Shown: positions 24,083 through 34,129, counted from the first letter of the stretch. The stretch is 64,000 nt of DNA from Sphingomonas sp. 32-62-10 (GCA_002280555.1 NCEE01000005.1:62001-126000); one strand, 5' to 3'. Notes: generated by a model from the letters alone, not told the origin. Made by a program: numbers and translations.

Positions 24083-25681
24083 TTAGTCAAACGCCGCGTG
24101 CGGTGTATCTTCCTTCGCGAGCTTGGTCACCGGGCGCTTGAGTAGTAGGACGAGCGGGATCGCGAGCAGCGTCAGGATCATCATCAGGCGGAAATCGTCG
24201 AGATAGGCGATCATAGCCGCCTGGCGGTTCACCTCCGCGTTCATCAGCATCATCACCGATTGCCCGGTTGGCCCGAGGATCGAACTCATCGCTGGGTCAA
24301 CGGCGCTCAGGCTCGAACTGGTCAGGTTCGCGCCGATATCCTGATGGCCCGATTGGATGTTGTACCCGAGCAGCGCGGTGACCATCGAGATGCCGACCGA
24401 CGCGCCGATGTTGCGTGCAAGATTCATCAGGCTTGATGCTTCGGTGCGATAGCGCGGGGGCAGCGTCGCGAAGGCGGCAAGATTGAGCGGAATGAAGATC
24501 AGCCCCAGCCCGATCCCCTGGATGAACCCGACGACGATGAACGGCGTCGTACTCATCACCAGCGTCCACTGCGCCATATCCCACAACGACCATGCCGCGA
24601 TTACCAGCCCGGTGCTGACCAAGATGCGGGGGTCGATGCCGCGCTGGATCGCCTGGCCCGCCACGGCCATGCTCAGGACGATACCAATACCGCGCGGCAT
24701 CAGCAAAATACCCGTATCGAGCACCGGATAGCCGAACAGCCCCTGCAACATCGGCGGCAACAGCGCCATCGTCGCCATCATCAGCACGCCCACGACGAGC
24801 ATGAAGCCAAGCCCGGTCATCAAGTTGCGGTTGCGGAGCAAATCGCGGTCAAACATCGGATGATCAGCGGTCGCGATGTGGATCACGAACATAATCGCCG
24901 CCGTCAGCGACACCAGCCCCTCGATCAGTACCTCCCAGGACTGGAACCAGTCATTCGATTGCCCCCGGTCGCACATCACCTGAAAGGCTGCGATTGCGAT
25001 GGCGAGCAGCGAGAAGCCAAAAAGGTCAAAGCGTCGCGCGGTGATCGGGCGGGAGGGCAGGAGCGCCCACAGGATCGCGAAACAGGCGATGCCAACGGGG
25101 ACGTTCACATAAAACACCCAGCGCCAGTCATAATTATCCGTCAGATAGCCACCGATCACTGGACCCAGTACCGGGCCGACCATGATGCCCATGCCCCACA
25201 CCGCCATCGCCCCCGCCTGTCGGGAGGGCTTGTTGATGTCCATCATCACCGTCTGGCTGAGGGGGTTCATGAAGGCGGCGGCGATGCCCTGCAGGATCCG
25301 GAAACCGACCATCTCGGGCAGGGTCTGCGCAAGGCCGCACAGCATCGAGGCGAGCACGAAGCCGACCACCGAGATCAGGAACAGGTTGCGTGAACCGATC
25401 CGGTCGGCGAGCCAGCCAGTCACCGGGATCGCCACGGCGGAGGCGACGATATAGCTGGTCAGCACCCAGGTAACGGTATCCGCCGTGGCCCCGAGCGATG
25501 CCTGCATGTTCGGCAGCGCCACATTGGCGATCGTCGAATCGAGGATCTGCATAATCGTCGCCGCCATCACCCCGAGGGTCAGCAGCGCACGGTTGCGGGT
25601 GTGGAGCGCGGGTTCGTCGGCAGGCGTCGTGACGGGACTGGCGGGCGCGCTCGCGGCCGCGCTGGCGCTAGCGCTTGCCAT
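24083..25681 (-). CDS. emrB: DHA2-family drug efflux transporter, EmrB-like
   Basis: A 532-residue major facilitator with 14 expected helices. DHA2 motifs are visible: LDSTIANVALPNMQASLG (motif D1), GWLADRIGSRNLFL (motif A) and the motif C-like MGIMVGPVLGPVIGGYL. It exports drugs or fatty acids by proton antiport together with an EmrA periplasmic adaptor and a TolC-type channel. An Ala/Ser-rich N-terminal leader precedes the first helix. The start overlaps the emrA-like stop by 14 bases. Confidence 0.94.
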   Translation of the reverse strand: MASASASAAASAPASPVTTPADEPALHTRNRALLTLGVMAATIMQILDSTIANVALPNMQASLGATADTVTWVLTSYIVASAVAIPVTGWLADRIGSRNLFLISVVGFVLASMLCGLAQTLPEMVGFRILQGIAAAFMNPLSQTVMMDINKPSRQAGAMAVWGMGIMVGPVLGPVIGGYLTDNYDWRWVFYVNVPVGIACFAILWALLPSRPITARRFDLFGFSLLAIAIAAFQVMCDRGQSNDWFQSWEVLIEGLVSLTAAIMFVIHIATADHPMFDRDLLRNRNLMTGLGFMLVVGVLMMATMALLPPMLQGLFGYPVLDTGILLMPRGIGIVLSMAVAGQAIQRGIDPRILVSTGLVIAAWSLWDMAQWTLVMSTTPFIVVGFIQGIGLGLIFIPLNLAAFATLPPRYRTEASSLMNLARNIGASVGISMVTALLGYNIQSGHQDIGANLTSSSLSAVDPAMSSILGPTGQSVMMLMNAEVNRQAAMIAYLDDFRLMMILTLLAIPLVLLLKRPVTKLAKEDTPHAAFD

Positions 25682-26753
25682 TGCCGCGCACGTCGACGGT
25701 CACCTTGGCGCTCAGCCCTGCAATCAGCTGGCGCGGGCTCGCTTCGTCAATGGCGATTCGTACGGGCACGCGCTGGGTCACCTTCACCCAGTTGCCGGTG
25801 GCGTTTTGCGCCGGGAGCACCGAAAATTCGGAGCCGGTACCCGCGCCGATCGACTGGACATGGCCCTTCAGCTTCAGGCCGCCATAGGCATCGAAGCTGA
25901 TTTCGGCGGGCTGACCAACGCGCATCCGGTTGAGATCGGTTTCCTTGAAATTGGCTTCGACCCAGGCCTTGCCGCCACCACCGACGATGCTGACCGCCGG
26001 CAAGCCGCTGAGCATCATCTGGCCGACCTGTAGCCGTTCCGACTGGCTGATCGTGCCGCTTGTCGGCGCGAACACGGCTGTGCGCGCCAGATCGAGCTGC
26101 GCCTTTTCGCGTTGAACGCGAGCGGCGGCGATGGCGGGACTTTCACCGGGAACGGCGGCGCCAGTGGCCAGCTTGGCGCGTGCTTCATCGGCATTCGCGA
26201 TGGCATTGGCGAGCGCGGCATTGGCCTGCTGCACGCCGTGTTCGGCCTGTTGCAGGCGCGCACGGGTGGTGAAACCCTGCGCCATGAGTGCCGTCTGGCG
26301 ATCGAAATCTTCGGTTGCGGCGCGCACCTGATCGCGGGCGGCACGGATATCGGCGGCCGTGCCGCGATAGCTCGATTGCAGCGTGGCCACATTCACCTGG
26401 GCAGCGGCGATGGCCGCATCAGCCTGCTCAACGGCAATATGATACGGCGCAGGATCAATGCGGAACAGCAGGTCACCTGCCGCGACGCGCTGATTTTCCT
26501 TCACCGCGACCTCAACGATCCGGCCGGCGACATCGGCCGAAACCGATACCTTTTCCTGCTGGACATAGGCATTGTCGGTTTCGACGAACCGGCCCGACAT
26601 CAGCCAGACATAGCCAGCAATCGCCGAGATGATCAACGGCACGGCAATCAGCGCGGCCGTGCGCCGCCATTTGCGTGTTGCTACCAAGCCGCCGGTTGGC
26701 ACTGCTGGCGCGCTGGCGGCGGTGAAATTCTGCGCAGGATCGGCTTCAGCCAT
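25668..26753 (-). CDS. emrA: HlyD/EmrA-family membrane fusion protein
   Basis: Periplasmic adaptor of the efflux pump, 361 residues. One N-terminal membrane helix (AALIAVPLIISAIAGYVWL) is followed by a biotinyl-lipoyl-like half (VAGRIVEVAVKENQRVAAGDLLFRID), a long alpha-helical hairpin (about 95-205) and the second lipoyl half (GTISQSERLQVGQ). The start at ATG 26753 overlaps the marR gene end by 8 bases. Confidence 0.94.
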   Translation of the reverse strand: MAEADPAQNFTAASAPAVPTGGLVATRKWRRTAALIAVPLIISAIAGYVWLMSGRFVETDNAYVQQEKVSVSADVAGRIVEVAVKENQRVAAGDLLFRIDPAPYHIAVEQADAAIAAAQVNVATLQSSYRGTAADIRAARDQVRAATEDFDRQTALMAQGFTTRARLQQAEHGVQQANAALANAIANADEARAKLATGAAVPGESPAIAAARVQREKAQLDLARTAVFAPTSGTISQSERLQVGQMMLSGLPAVSIVGGGGKAWVEANFKETDLNRMRVGQPAEISFDAYGGLKLKGHVQSIGAGTGSEFSVLPAQNATGNWVKVTQRVPVRIAIDEASPRQLIAGLSAKVTVDVRGNGKR

Positions 26754-27300
26754 GACGTGCCTCTTGAGGAGTATCGGTTTCGGCCAGATTGGCGCGCAGA
26801 TGATTGAGCGTGGCGATAAACGCGGCCTGGCGATCCTCGTCGATCCCGTCGAGCGCCTGGGCAAACAGCTCATCGGCGATGATGTGCAGACGATCGATCA
26901 GCGGCCGTGCCGACGGCGTGAGATAGATCTGCCAAGCGCGGCGGTCATTCGGGTCGCGCCGTCGCTCGACATGACCCGCTTCTTCTAGCCGATCGACCAT
27001 TCGGCACAGCGTGATCGGCTCGACCTCAAGCAATTCAGCGAGCTTGCCCTGATTGATGCCCTCATTCCGGTTCAGCATCGCGAGCGTCCGCCATTGAGGT
27101 CGCGTGACGCCAATCTGGCGCGCGCGCTCGTCGAACCGACGACGAAGCAGACGCGACACATCGCTGGTAAGGAAGCCGATATTATCTTGCATGCTGTACA
27201 TATAGTAAGCACACTTATGATAAACAAGCTGGACTAATTGCGGTATCGGATCATCATAATAGTCAAGCCAGCGTGGTGACTCTGCGCGGGGCTTGATCAT
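26746..27300 (-). CDS. MarR-family transcriptional regulator of the efflux operon
   Basis: Winged-helix regulator of about 184 residues, first gene of a marR-emrA-emrB-like operon. The HTH and wing are RPQWRTLAMLNRNEGINQGKLAELLEVEPITLCRMVDRLEEAGHVERRRDPNDRRAWQIYL. I place the start at ATG 27300 because the stretch WLDYYDDPIPQLVQLVYHKCAYYMYSMQDN looks coded; ATGs at 27201 and 27192 are alternatives. It probably represses its own operon and responds to an efflux substrate. Confidence 0.9.
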   Translation of the reverse strand: MIKPRAESPRWLDYYDDPIPQLVQLVYHKCAYYMYSMQDNIGFLTSDVSRLLRRRFDERARQIGVTRPQWRTLAMLNRNEGINQGKLAELLEVEPITLCRMVDRLEEAGHVERRRDPNDRRAWQIYLTPSARPLIDRLHIIADELFAQALDGIDEDRQAAFIATLNHLRANLAETDTPQEARHG

Positions 27301-27440
27301 CCGGTAAAAACCGATTGCAATGCGACGCAATGGGCGATGGCCAGTGGACGGAACTTTCGCCGCCGCTTGTCGTTTTGTGCCGACGGATCTCGTTGGCAAT
27401 ACTGCTGACCGAAGACCTTGGCGGGGGGACGAAAGCCATA

Positions 27441-29855
27441 ATGTCGAGTGCACCCCGTTCGTTATCTGCCCACGACAATGGCATGGCGGCCCGGATCATG
27501 GATTTTGATTGGGCGTCGACTCCGCTCGGCCCAATCGATGATTGGTCCCAACCACTGAGAACATCCGTCGCGATGTTGTGCGCCGCCGGTCTGCCGATTT
27601 GCCTGATATGGGGCAAGGAAGGCACGATGATCTATAATGATGGCTATGCTGAGATTGCCGGGAAACGGCATCCGCACATGCTGGGGTCGCGCATCATTGA
27701 CGCTTGGCCGGAAGCGGCAGCGTTTAACGCCATGATTTTGCGCGAGGGGCTGGCGGGCAAATCACTGTCGTACCGCGATCTTGAATTCACGCTGACGCGC
27801 AATGGGGCACCTGAAAAGGCCTGGTTTAACCTCGATTATGCGCCCGTATTGGGAGAGGACGGTGCACCGGCAGCCATCATCGCTTTTGTAACCGAGACGA
27901 CGGCGCGGGTGATGGATACCCGGGCGCTGGAGCGCAGCGAGGCGCAATTCCGCGTCTTTGCGCAAGCAATGCCCAATCAGGTTTGGGCCGCGCGCGCAAA
28001 CGGTGATCTCTATTGGCTGAACGCTCAGGCGTATGCCTATAGCGGGGCAGCAGTCGGCGATATGGACGGGCCATCAGCATGGGGCACCATTGTTCATCCT
28101 GACGATCTGCCGATTGCTGCCCAGCGCTGGACGGCCGCGCTGGCGACGGGCTCGATCTATGAAACCGAATTCCGCATCCGCCGCGCTGACGGCACTTATC
28201 GGTGGTTTCTTGTTCGCGCCGAACCGGTGCGCGATGCATCGGGTGAGGTTGCAAGCTGGGTCGGCACCAACACCGATATCCACGATATGCGTGAAACCGA
28301 AGCTGCGCTGCGCATTGCCAACGAAACGCTGGAGGAGCAGGTGCACGCCCGAACGGCTGAATTGCAGGCCAAGGAAGCGCGGCTCCGGACGGTCTTTGAG
28401 ACGAGTTTCGGGTTTCAGGGTCTGCTTGATCCCGAGGGTCGGCTGCTTGATGCCAATGCGACCTCGTTAGCGGCAATCAATTGCGTGCTTGACGATATTG
28501 CGGGTCTCGCTTTCTGGGACACCCCTTGGTTTGCCAATAATCCGGGTATGGACGAGGCGATCCGGCAAGCGGTGCAGACGGTGGCGGCCGGTGCCGTGGT
28601 TCGCCAGGAATTGCTGTTGAATCTGCCTGTCGGTGGTTGGCGCTGGTTTGATTTTGTGCTGCGTCCGATTTTCTCGGCGCAAGGTGACGTGATTGCGATT
28701 GTGCCCGAAGCTCAGGAAACAACGGAACGCCGGACGGCGGAAGAAGCGCTGCGTCAGTCGCAAAAGCTGGAGGCGATGGGCCAGCTGACGGGCGGTGTCG
28801 CGCATGATTTCAATAATTTGTTGACCCCGATCATCGGCACGCTCGACTTGCTCAGCCGCCGGGAACTTGGCGGTGAACGCGAACGCCGTTTGATCGAGGG
28901 CGGGCTGCAATCGGCAGAGCGCGCGCGGATGTTGGTGCAGCGGCTGCTGGCCTTTGCACGTCGACAGCCGCTCCAGCCTCAGCCAGTGGACGTCGCGGCG
29001 TTGATCCGGTCGATGACTGATCTGATTGCAAGCACATCGGGCCCGCGTATTCGCATAGATTTGGCCATTGACGAACCGCTGCCCCCAGCGACGGCAGAGG
29101 TCAATCAGCTTGAAATGGCCTTGCTCAATCTGGCAGTGAATGCGCGTGATGCAATGCCGAGTGGCGGCAACCTGACGATCGGTGCTTCGGTTGTGACGCT
29201 GGCGGCGGATGCCCGGCCGGGTCTGGCCGCAGGGCGCTATGTGCGGATCACCGTCAGCGACACGGGCATTGGGATGGATGAGCACACATGTCGGCACGCT
29301 ATCGAGCCGTTTTTCTCAACCAAGGGGATTGGTAAGGGGACGGGGCTGGGCCTCTCGATGGTCCATGGGCTTGCCTCCCAGCTCGGCGGTGACCTCTCGA
29401 TCGCAAGCAAGGTCGGGCTCGGGACGACCATCGAATTGCTGCTGCCCGTCTCCGACGCTGCCGTTATCCAGATCGATTCACCCGCTGAGGCTGCAGTGCT
29501 GGCGAGTAGCGTCGGAACCGTGCTGTTGGTCGACGATGAAGAACATGTGCGGCAGACCACCGCCGATATGTTGAGCGAATTCGGCTATGACGTGATCGAG
29601 GCGGAATCGGGCGAAGACGCCCTGGCGTTGCTCGGCAAGCGAGGGGTCGACTTGATTATTACCGATCATTTGATGGGCGGGATGACCGGCATGGCGCTGA
29701 TTGAATTGGTGCGTACCGACGTGCCCGATATGCCCGTGCTGGTCATCTCCGGCTATGCCGATGCGGCAGGCATTGCTGCAGACGTGCCCCGCCTCACCAA
29801 GCCGTTTCGCAGCGTTGAACTGGCGGCAATGCTGGCGAGCCTTCGCCCTCATTGA
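27441..29855 (+). CDS. PAS-containing hybrid sensor histidine kinase
   Basis: An 804-residue soluble sensor with no membrane helix. Three PAS-like domains (about 15-150, 160-285, 325-430) lead to a HisKA domain with the phospho-His in GGVAHDFNNLLTPIIG. The HATPase_c domain has the N box LLNLAVNARDAMPSGG, G1 SDTGIGMDE and G2 GKGTGLGLSMVHGL. A C-terminal receiver domain has VDDEE and the acceptor Asp in LIITDHLMGGM. The kinase passes phosphate to its own receiver or another one. The cue is unknown; light or redox sensing via PAS is possible, but no flavin-binding NCRFLQ motif is seen. Confidence 0.92.
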   Translation: MSSAPRSLSAHDNGMAARIMDFDWASTPLGPIDDWSQPLRTSVAMLCAAGLPICLIWGKEGTMIYNDGYAEIAGKRHPHMLGSRIIDAWPEAAAFNAMILREGLAGKSLSYRDLEFTLTRNGAPEKAWFNLDYAPVLGEDGAPAAIIAFVTETTARVMDTRALERSEAQFRVFAQAMPNQVWAARANGDLYWLNAQAYAYSGAAVGDMDGPSAWGTIVHPDDLPIAAQRWTAALATGSIYETEFRIRRADGTYRWFLVRAEPVRDASGEVASWVGTNTDIHDMRETEAALRIANETLEEQVHARTAELQAKEARLRTVFETSFGFQGLLDPEGRLLDANATSLAAINCVLDDIAGLAFWDTPWFANNPGMDEAIRQAVQTVAAGAVVRQELLLNLPVGGWRWFDFVLRPIFSAQGDVIAIVPEAQETTERRTAEEALRQSQKLEAMGQLTGGVAHDFNNLLTPIIGTLDLLSRRELGGERERRLIEGGLQSAERARMLVQRLLAFARRQPLQPQPVDVAALIRSMTDLIASTSGPRIRIDLAIDEPLPPATAEVNQLEMALLNLAVNARDAMPSGGNLTIGASVVTLAADARPGLAAGRYVRITVSDTGIGMDEHTCRHAIEPFFSTKGIGKGTGLGLSMVHGLASQLGGDLSIASKVGLGTTIELLLPVSDAAVIQIDSPAEAAVLASSVGTVLLVDDEEHVRQTTADMLSEFGYDVIEAESGEDALALLGKRGVDLIITDHLMGGMTGMALIELVRTDVPDMPVLVISGYADAAGIAADVPRLTKPFRSVELAAMLASLRPH

Positions 29856-29979
29856 CCTGGAAGAGAGGTTCGGCCTGGCAAGCGGATAGCGCGTGTTGCG
29901 CATCTGCCGGGACAACCTGTGCGAAATACCGTCTAACGACTAGTGGATTCGTCGCCGATCTTGGCTTAGTACCGCGCTC

Positions 29980-30705
29980 GTGCCGTCGATTCACGCCCTT
30001 GCCAATCCCGCGCGCTTTCTGAAGCTGGCGCGACCGCTGACCCCGGCATTGTTCTGGGCAGGTGTGGCGCTGATTGCGTTCGGCTGCTGGGCCGGGCTCA
30101 CGCAGACCCCGGCGGATTATCTGCAGGGCGAAACCGTCCGGATTCTTTATATCCATGTGCCGACCGCATGGCTTGGCATGGCCGGGTGGAGCGGTATCGC
30201 TGTTTCCAGCCTGACCTATCTGATCTGGCGACACCCGCTCGCGATGCTCGCCGCGCGCGCAATGGCGCTCCCCGGCGCAATGTTTGCCGCATTGTGCCTC
30301 GCGACCGGGTCGATCTGGGGCCGCCCGACCTGGGGCACCTGGTGGGAATGGGACGGCCGGCTGACGTCGATGCTGTTGCTGTTCTTCGTCTATCTGGGAT
30401 TCATGGGCCTTGCCCGCGCCGATGCCGATCGTGGCGGTGATGGCCGTATTCCGGCGCTGTATGGTATTGCCGGATCGGTGCTGCTGCCGATCATCCGCTA
30501 TTCGGTGGTGTGGTGGAACACGCTACATCAGGGGCAGAGCATCGGTATCAACAAGCAGACGATCGATGGTTCGCTCATCTGGCCGCTCTGGTACACGCTG
30601 GGAGGCTTTACCCTGTTTTTCGCCAGCATCGTGTTGATGCGAATGCGCGCAATGCTGGCGACGAGCAAGGCCGAAGCGCGGATGCGGCGGATGGCGCAGG
30701 CATGA
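29980..30705 (+). CDS. ccmC: Cytochrome c maturation haem exporter subunit CcmC
   Basis: Inner-membrane haem-handling protein that loads haem onto CcmE. The 241-residue protein from GTG 29980 shows the tryptophan-rich haem-binding loop GRPTWGTWWEWDGRLTS and the conserved His residues in LYIHVPTAW and WWNTLHQGQS, with about six helices. ccmA and ccmB are not next to it, so those ABC subunits must lie elsewhere. First gene of ccmCDEFGHI here, and its end overlaps ccmD. Confidence 0.95.
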   Translation: MPSIHALANPARFLKLARPLTPALFWAGVALIAFGCWAGLTQTPADYLQGETVRILYIHVPTAWLGMAGWSGIAVSSLTYLIWRHPLAMLAARAMALPGAMFAALCLATGSIWGRPTWGTWWEWDGRLTSMLLLFFVYLGFMGLARADADRGGDGRIPALYGIAGSVLLPIIRYSVVWWNTLHQGQSIGINKQTIDGSLIWPLWYTLGGFTLFFASIVLMRMRAMLATSKAEARMRRMAQA

Positions 30706-30815
30706 ACCCGTGGCCGTTCGTCACCGCTGCTTATGTGATCACGCTGGTCACTTCCGCTGGTATTGCGCTGGTCAGCTATCTGGCGATGCGCGCCGCCGAA
30801 AAGGGCAGTAAATGA
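30702..30815 (+). CDS. ccmD: Haem exporter protein CcmD
   Basis: A 37-residue single-helix protein (MNPWPFVTAAYVITLVTSAG...), which begins inside the ccmC stop (ATGA) and ends overlapping the ccmE start. Position, length and a hydrophobic helix followed by a short basic tail are those of CcmD, which helps release haem-loaded CcmE from the CcmABC complex. Confidence 0.85.
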   Translation: MNPWPFVTAAYVITLVTSAGIALVSYLAMRAAEKGSK

Positions 30816-31270
30816 AAGCGAAGCATCACCGGTTGACCCTGGCCGTCCTCGCCATTGTCGCAATTGCAGGCGCAAGCGGGTTGGCGCTATCCGCGCTGAA
30901 GGACCAAGCGGCGTTTTTCTATGCACCGGGCGATGTCGCCAAGCAGGGCCTGCCGCTGGGGCGCGCGGTACGGCTGGGCGGGATGGTCGAGGGCGGATCG
31001 ATCAAGAAACAGGCGGACGGCGTGACGATCAAATTCGTCGTCACTGATGGTAAGGCGACCGTGCCTGTGACGTTCAGCGGCATCACGCCCGATCTGTTCA
31101 AAGAAAAATCGGGCGTGGTCGCAGAGGGCGAATTCCAGCCCGATGGCAGCTTCGTCGCCGATAATCTGCTCGCCAAGCATGACGAGCGCTACATGCCCCC
31201 CGAAATGGCGGGCAAGATGGCGGCCAACATGCCGACCAAGATGCCATCCGGGAAAACATCACCACAATGA
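30812..31270 (+). CDS. ccmE: Haem chaperone CcmE
   Basis: A 152-residue membrane-anchored periplasmic OB-fold protein that carries haem covalently on a His. The N-terminal anchor is LTLAVLAIVAIAGASGLAL. The OB core is RLGGMVEGGSIKKQADGVTIKFVVTDG. The haem-binding motif is LLAKHDERYMPPE, with the attachment His and nearby Tyr. Overlaps both neighbours by 4 bases. Confidence 0.97.
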   Translation: MKAKHHRLTLAVLAIVAIAGASGLALSALKDQAAFFYAPGDVAKQGLPLGRAVRLGGMVEGGSIKKQADGVTIKFVVTDGKATVPVTFSGITPDLFKEKSGVVAEGEFQPDGSFVADNLLAKHDERYMPPEMAGKMAANMPTKMPSGKTSPQ

Positions 31271-33192
31271 TTGCCGAAGCGGGGCTCGCCGCACTCTGGA
31301 TCGCTGCCGCGCTCGCGGCCTTGCAATTTGCGTTGGCTGCGCTTGGCGTCGCCCGGGGTGATCCCGATGTCATGAAGGCTGTCCGCCCGGTCGCGGTGGT
31401 GCAGGGCCTGGTCGTGATGGGCGCGCTTGCCGTGCTGATGTGGCTGTTTATCCAGTCCGACATGTCGGTGCTGCTGGTCGCGCAGAACAGCCATTCCGCC
31501 AAGCCGCTGATTTACAAGATCGCTGGCGCGTGGGGCAATCATGAAGGATCGATGCTGCTCTGGGTGACCATTCTGGGGATGGCCGGGGGCGCGGTGGCTA
31601 TTCTCGAGCGCCGTTTGCAGCTGTCGACGTTGATCGCAACGCTTGGCGCGCAGGCTTTGATCGCGCTCGGTTTTTATGGCTTCCTGCTCTTCTCGTCGAA
31701 CCCGTTTGCGCGGCTCAACCCCGCGCCGGTCGACGGCAATGGTCTCAATCCGTTGCTGCAGGATCCTGGCCTCGCCTTCCATCCGCCCACGCTTTACATC
31801 GGCTATGTCGGCATTTCGGTGGCGTTCTCCTTCGCGGTCGGTGCGATGGTGACGCGCGATGTTGGCCCCGCCTTTGCGCGGGCAATGCGGCCCTGGGTGC
31901 TTGGCGCTTGGATTTTCCTGACGCTGGGCATTACCGCGGGCAGTTACTGGGCCTATTACGAGCTTGGCTGGGGCGGTTGGTGGTTTTGGGATCCGGTTGA
32001 AAACGCGTCGCTGATGCCATGGCTTGCAGCGACCGCGCTGCTCCATTCGGTAACGGTGCTGGCAACGCGCGACGGTCTGCGTGCCTGGACGATCATGCTC
32101 GCCGTGGTGGCGTTCTCGATGTCAATGATCGGCACGTTCCTGGTGCGATCGGGCATCCTGACCAGCGTGCACGCTTTCGCCGTCGATCCTGAACGCGGCA
32201 GTTTCATTCTGGCGTTGCTGGCGCTGTATATCGGTGGTGCCCTTGCGCTGTTTGCACTCCGCGTGAGTACGATCCGGGCGGGCAATACGTTTGAATTTGT
32301 CAGCCGCGAAGGCGCGTTGGTGGCCAATAATTTGCTGCTTTCTGTGATCCTTGGCATCGTGCTGATCGGCACGCTCTATCCGATCGTCGCGGCTGGGCTG
32401 TTCGGGCTGCAGCTGTCGATCGGCCCTCCATTCTTCAACAAGGCTGCAGGTCCGGTTGCGCTGGCGCTGGTGATGATCATGGCCGTCGGGCCGCTGGTGC
32501 GCTGGCGGCGGGATGAGGCAGGGGCCATCACGCGCCGGATGCTGCTGCCAATCGCGGTGACGGTTGTGGCCCTGCTCGCGCTAGTCGTCTTCGCCGCCAA
32601 TGCCGGTATTCTGCCGATCCTGGGCCTGTGCCTTGCCGGTGGTCTTGCCGTGGCGAGCCTTGCTCCGTTGTGGAAGCGCAACCTGCGCCGCACGCCGTTG
32701 TTTACTTATGGCATGGTGCTCGCGCATTTGGGAATCGCCGTCAGCCTGGCGGGCATGGCATCCGAAACCGCCTTCACGCAGCAGACGCTGGTCGCTGCCA
32801 CGGTTGGTGTCCCCGAGCGGGTGGGGCCGTACACGATTACGCTTGAGGGCATTACCCCACGCGCCGGGCCGAACTGGTCAGCGCTGGAGGCGCGGCTGAA
32901 GGTGCAGCGCGATGGGGGCACGGCGTTCACGATGACGCCCGAATCACGGTTTTTTTCGAACCCGGTTACGGTAACAAGCGAATCGGCGATCGCGACGGTT
33001 TTCGACGGTCAACTCTACACCGTGCTCGGCCAGCCTGATGAGGCCGGACGCTGGCAGTTGCGGCTGTGGTGGAAGCCATTTGTCACGCTGATCTGGGCGG
33101 GCGGCGGCATGATCGCGCTGGGGGGGCTGTTGTCGTTGATCGGTCGTGTCAGCCGTGATCGCAAGACGGCGTTGCGGGAGAGCTGGGCGTGA
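31267..33192 (+). CDS. ccmF: Cytochrome c haem lyase subunit CcmF
   Basis: A 641-residue multispanning protein of the haem ligation complex. The WWD haem-binding loop is GWGGWWFWDPVENASLMPWL, flanked by conserved His residues. The N-terminal ANHEGSMLLW-type segment appears as GNHEGSMLLWVT, and HPPTLYIGYVG is intact. It transfers haem from CcmE to apocytochromes with CcmH/CcmI. Confidence 0.97.
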   Translation: MIAEAGLAALWIAAALAALQFALAALGVARGDPDVMKAVRPVAVVQGLVVMGALAVLMWLFIQSDMSVLLVAQNSHSAKPLIYKIAGAWGNHEGSMLLWVTILGMAGGAVAILERRLQLSTLIATLGAQALIALGFYGFLLFSSNPFARLNPAPVDGNGLNPLLQDPGLAFHPPTLYIGYVGISVAFSFAVGAMVTRDVGPAFARAMRPWVLGAWIFLTLGITAGSYWAYYELGWGGWWFWDPVENASLMPWLAATALLHSVTVLATRDGLRAWTIMLAVVAFSMSMIGTFLVRSGILTSVHAFAVDPERGSFILALLALYIGGALALFALRVSTIRAGNTFEFVSREGALVANNLLLSVILGIVLIGTLYPIVAAGLFGLQLSIGPPFFNKAAGPVALALVMIMAVGPLVRWRRDEAGAITRRMLLPIAVTVVALLALVVFAANAGILPILGLCLAGGLAVASLAPLWKRNLRRTPLFTYGMVLAHLGIAVSLAGMASETAFTQQTLVAATVGVPERVGPYTITLEGITPRAGPNWSALEARLKVQRDGGTAFTMTPESRFFSNPVTVTSESAIATVFDGQLYTVLGQPDEAGRWQLRLWWKPFVTLIWAGGGMIALGGLLSLIGRVSRDRKTALRESWA

Positions 33193-33716
33193 AGCGCGGG
33201 CTGCTCTGGGTCCCCCTCGTGGTGTTTCTGGGGTTGTTCGTGGTCGCGGGCTATGCGCTGATCAAGCCTGCTGATCGCACAGTGCGATCGGCAATGGTTG
33301 GTCGGCCGGTACCCGAATTTTCTTTGCCGCCGATGCTGCCGGGCAAGCCTGGCCTTGACGCGGCCGTGTTTCGCCAAGGCAAGCCGCGCCTGCTGAATGT
33401 GTTCGCGAGCTGGTGCATCCCGTGCGCAGCAGAGGCAGGGCAGCTCGAGCGGTTGCGCGCGATGGGCGTACCGATCGATGCCGTCGCGATCCGCGATCGG
33501 CCTGACGATATTCGAGGGTTTTTGGCGCGTTACGGCGATCCCTTTGAACGCATCGGCGATGATCCCGAAAGTGCCGTGCAACTGGCGCTTGGCTCGGCGG
33601 GCGTGCCGGAAACCTTCGTGATTGACGGGCAGGGCAAGATCATTCTCCAGCATGTCGGCGAAATCCGCGATGAGGATGTGCCCAAGATTCTCGAAGCGAT
33701 GGGCAAATCGTCGTGA
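33189..33716 (+). CDS. ccmG: Thiol:disulfide interchange protein CcmG/DsbE
   Basis: A 175-residue membrane-anchored periplasmic thioredoxin. The GTG start at 33189 overlaps the ccmF stop. The active site is FASWCIPCAAEAGQL, and the cis-Pro is in GVPETFVIDGQGKI. It reduces the CxxCH Cys pair of apocytochromes before haem attachment. Confidence 0.96.
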   Translation: MKRGLLWVPLVVFLGLFVVAGYALIKPADRTVRSAMVGRPVPEFSLPPMLPGKPGLDAAVFRQGKPRLLNVFASWCIPCAAEAGQLERLRAMGVPIDAVAIRDRPDDIRGFLARYGDPFERIGDDPESAVQLALGSAGVPETFVIDGQGKIILQHVGEIRDEDVPKILEAMGKSS

Positions 33717-34129
33717 TGCGCTGGTTGATCGCACTGCTGTTGATGCTGGTGTCGACCGGCCCTGCATTCGCCGATTCGGCGCGCCCGCCAGCGCGGCTTT
33801 CCGACACCCAATTGCCCGATCCAAAGCAGGAGGCAGAGGCGCAAAAGCTGATGCTGGAGCTGCGCTGCCTTGTCTGTCAGGGTCAGTCGATTGCCGACAG
33901 TAACGCCGAAATGGCAGGCGATATGCGCGCGCTGGTGCGCCGCCAGATTTCCGAAGGATCAAGCCCGCAACAGGTACGTGATTGGCTGATTGCGCGCTAT
34001 GGAGATTATGTGACTTATGATCCGCCCCTGTCGGCCGCGACTTTGCCGTTATGGATCACGCCGATTGCGTTCATCGTGATCGGTTTATGGCTGGCGCGGG
34101 CCAGCTTCAAACGACGGAAGCGCGTCTGA
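33716..34129 (+). CDS. ccmH: Cytochrome c maturation protein CcmH (CcmL)
   Basis: A 137-residue protein with signal peptide, the redox motif LRCLVCQGQSIADSNAEMAGDMR (LRCxxC) in a three-helix periplasmic domain, and a C-terminal membrane helix (LWITPIAFIVIGLWLARA). It handles apocytochrome thiols in the ligation complex. An in-frame GTG at 33713 is an alternative start. Its stop overlaps the next gene. Confidence 0.95.
   Translation: MRWLIALLLMLVSTGPAFADSARPPARLSDTQLPDPKQEAEAQKLMLELRCLVCQGQSIADSNAEMAGDMRALVRRQISEGSSPQQVRDWLIARYGDYVTYDPPLSAATLPLWITPIAFIVIGLWLARASFKRRKRV

Noticed and set aside
27192..27240. TAAG-TGTG-CTTA palindrome as a MarR operator
   Set aside because: Only 4-bp arms, and it lies inside the probable coding sequence of the marR gene if translation starts at 27300.
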